Source: Margaritifera margaritifera (Eukaryota; Mollusca; Bivalvia; Unionida; Margaritiferidae). From it: a stretch of DNA of 64,000 nt. A program made the translations under genes and the position numbers. This document shows positions 62,195 through 64,000 of this stretch, in pieces. The stretch covers positions 2,611,001 through 2,675,000 of the forward strand of contig JAQPZY010001536.1 of NCBI GenBank assembly GCA_029931535.1, read 5' to 3'. The notes beneath the pieces were generated by a model. That model ran no database searches, was not told the origin of the DNA, and saw only the letters and a list, made by a program, of their open reading frames with translations. Every line of letters starts with the position of its first letter. The first letter of the stretch is position 1.

Positions 62195-62980
62195 ACCTAA
62201 GTCAAGTGTTTTCTGCAATAATCTGCTAACAGAATTACACCGAAGAGTCTAATCAAAGAAAGTCTTTCAAAATAATCAAAGATTCTGAAATGGTTGGATT
62301 CAGAATTGCTCGAAAATCTAATCAAGCCGTCTTAATATGAATAATAGCATGTCTATCAAACTGAATTTGTCGGTGTTGAATGGTTTTGGAGGAATCATTC
62401 CATCAAGCTAGATAGGATGGGTGGACAGAAATAAACAAATCATGATGGCCTCATTACATTCGCAGTTAGGCATACCACAAAACCGACCAGCTGTTAATAT
62501 TGATAAAATATTGCACCTATCAGCCTACCTCTAACTTTAACATAGTAGAAGTTTGAAAATATTAAATTCTCATAAACTGTGGCAATTTTCAACAAAAGAA
62601 AGGTCTCTGAAAGGACATAAAATGAAGAGTATTGTAATTCCGAGAAAGAACCGATGTTAATCAAAGGCAAATATTAGATTTCCATTTTTGTTTATTGAAT
62701 GTAAGGTCGCTTTAGTATAATCATTGCACCATGATTTTACCTTCAGTATATAGTTTTCTTTTTAACTCTGCTATTACTTAAAGTCTCTCGTCATTTTGAA
62801 TTGGAGGGTATATTTTTGCAAAATTCAGTTTCAAGGGATGGTTAGTATCACACCTGGAGAATTCATTAATGTGCTGAAATCTGCCACAAGCCCTGTATAT
62901 AATGAAGCGAATATATTAATAAATAAATAAATAATTTGTATACATGTCATTTTTTGTTTTGAGCTTGAGGTTATTTTTCA
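62195..62980. other. No gene seen
   Basis: AT-rich DNA; a short AAAT run near 62,918-62,934. No coding or repeat structure stands out. Confidence 0.45.
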
Positions 62981-62985
62981 GTCAT

Positions 62986-63110
62986 CTTAATATATGGTAA
63001 TTATGTCCATTGCAAATCTTAATATATGATAATTATGTCCATTGCAAATCTTAATATATAGTAATTATGTCCATTGCAAATCTTAATATATGGTAATTAT
63101 GTCCATTGCA
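62986..63110. repeat. 32-bp minisatellite, 4 copies
   Basis: CTTAATATATGGTAATTATG followed by TCCATTGCAAAT is repeated four times and joins directly to the 38-bp array. The string ATGTCCATTGCAA is shared by both units. Confidence 0.93.
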
Positions 63111-63486
63111 ACTCATTGGTGCTACCCGATTTCTACATATCCATTGCAATTCATTGGTGCTACCCGATTTCTACATATCCATTGCAACTCATTGGTGCTA
63201 CCCGATTTCTACATGTCCATTGCAATTCATTGGTGCTACCCGATTTCTACATGTTCATTGCAATTCATTGGTGCTACCCAATTTCTTCATGTCCATTGCA
63301 ACTCATTGGTGCTACCCAATTTCTACATGTCCATTGCAACTCATTGGTGCTACCCAATTTCTACATGTCCATTGCAACTCATTGGTGCTACGCAATTTCT
63401 ACATGTCCATTGCAACTCATTGGTGCTACGCAATTTCTACATGTCCATTGCAACTCATTGGTGCTACGCAATTTCTACATGTCCAT
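63100..63486. repeat. 38-bp minisatellite, 10 copies
   Basis: CCATTGCAACTCATTGGTGC followed by TACCCAATTTCTACATGT. Variants are ordered along the array: CCCGATTT on the left, CCCAATTT in the middle, CGCAATTT on the right. The period of 38 keeps all three plus frames open for over 130 codons, which is a by-product. Confidence 0.97.
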
Positions 63487-63758
63487 ACTAAAAATCATGA
63501 ATAAAAACAAGTGACACTATTTCTAAAAGTAGTCTTGAATTTGCACTAACTAAATTATTAGTTTTATCAGAATGTCTTGACACAACCCACATTGCTACAG
63601 AGACCTCTCAGAGAAATAATTACAATTCATTACACTCATGCGTGCATCTACAATCATATTCCAGTAGTATTAATAATCCTATGAGTTTCAATTTTTATCT
63701 CTTTGCAAATGCAACATATATGTACTTGCTAGTACTTATAAGCAGATTGTCACAGGCA

Positions 63759-63998
63759 TTACAATTTAATTTGACACAAGTTGAGGGCAATCTGAAGATC
63801 CTCGGCATTTTCCATCAGGTTTGGAAAGAAACCTCTGATGTAATTCGCCGCCATTGTAGAACTATATTCGGAACTACTTTTGTTCACATGGCACAGTATG
63901 GTTGCGGAAGGACACAAAGTCACAATCGGGACATTGTTTGTCTTTTCTGTCGCAAAATATGTAGTGCACTCTGATGGAAGCGAATCACCAAAAGCCAT
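63759..63998 (-). other. Open frame on the minus strand, doubtful first exon
   Basis: The frame includes a good start context ACAATGGCGGCG, giving MAANYIRGFFPNLMENAEDL then QIALNLCQIKL and a stop. No splice donor of good quality follows and no family is recognised. The plus strand is also open here (63,642-63,974). Confidence 0.2.
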
Positions 63999-64000
63999 CA

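Noticed and set aside
63074..63514. Three overlapping plus-strand ORFs of 132-146 codons
   Set aside because: All are translations of the 38-bp minisatellite in its three frames.

Overview
This is an AT-rich, repeat-dense stretch of animal nuclear DNA with almost no intact coding sequence. The repeats point to a marine lophotrochozoan, most likely a mollusc: tRNA-derived SINEs ending in a GGCGTTAAAC-type tail, non-LTR retrotransposons with (ATT)n tails, a Penelope-like element, hAT and pogo-type miniature transposons, a Polinton/F54H12.3-type integrase fossil, and very many long TA, TC, TG and tetranucleotide microsatellites. No prokaryotic gene organisation, rRNA, intact tRNA gene or CRISPR array is visible. 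Assignment to a phylum is inference.

Layout. 0-4 kb: a broken chromodomain integrase on the minus strand (about 1.60-2.56 kb), then a long TA tract. 8.9-14.1 kb: an hAT MITE with perfect 8-bp target duplications, two SINEs, and a cluster of a palindromic fold-back repeat family. 15.9-16.8 kb: first copy of a dispersed two-module repeat that recurs near 31.6/36.2 kb and 57.4/58.9 kb. 19.19-20.39 kb: a second hAT MITE, and just downstream the only long ORF of non-repetitive composition (253-262 codons, acidic, unrecognised). 23-28.7 kb: minisatellites and microsatellites, including a large TC/TA/GA inverted repeat. 29.5-35.4 kb: a SINE, a Penelope-like remnant (minus), then a CR1/Jockey-type LINE (plus) whose reverse transcriptase is cut by a TA tract and whose 3' region holds an hAT transposon fossil. 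35.4-43 kb: a ~135-bp tandem repeat, TATG and TA tracts and a pogo-like MITE. 41.3-47.6 kb: several short exon-like minus-strand ORFs; the best (45,455-45,667) has a plausible splice acceptor. 45.9-46.9 kb: a 39/33-bp minisatellite. 51.8-55.6 kb: a second, nearly full LINE fossil (minus), inside which tandem arrays have grown. 59.8-63.5 kb: further minisatellites, ending in two linked arrays that share one core.

Taken together, the window looks like intergenic or intronic DNA where transposon fossils accumulate and are then remodelled by tandem duplication. The strongest unusual signals are a 37-bp minisatellite that appears to have grown from reverse-transcriptase coding sequence, a fold-back repeat with single- and double-palindrome forms, and the orphan acidic ORF at 19.6 kb. 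Motif calls come from hand translation across frames; boundaries are approximate unless target duplications are given.
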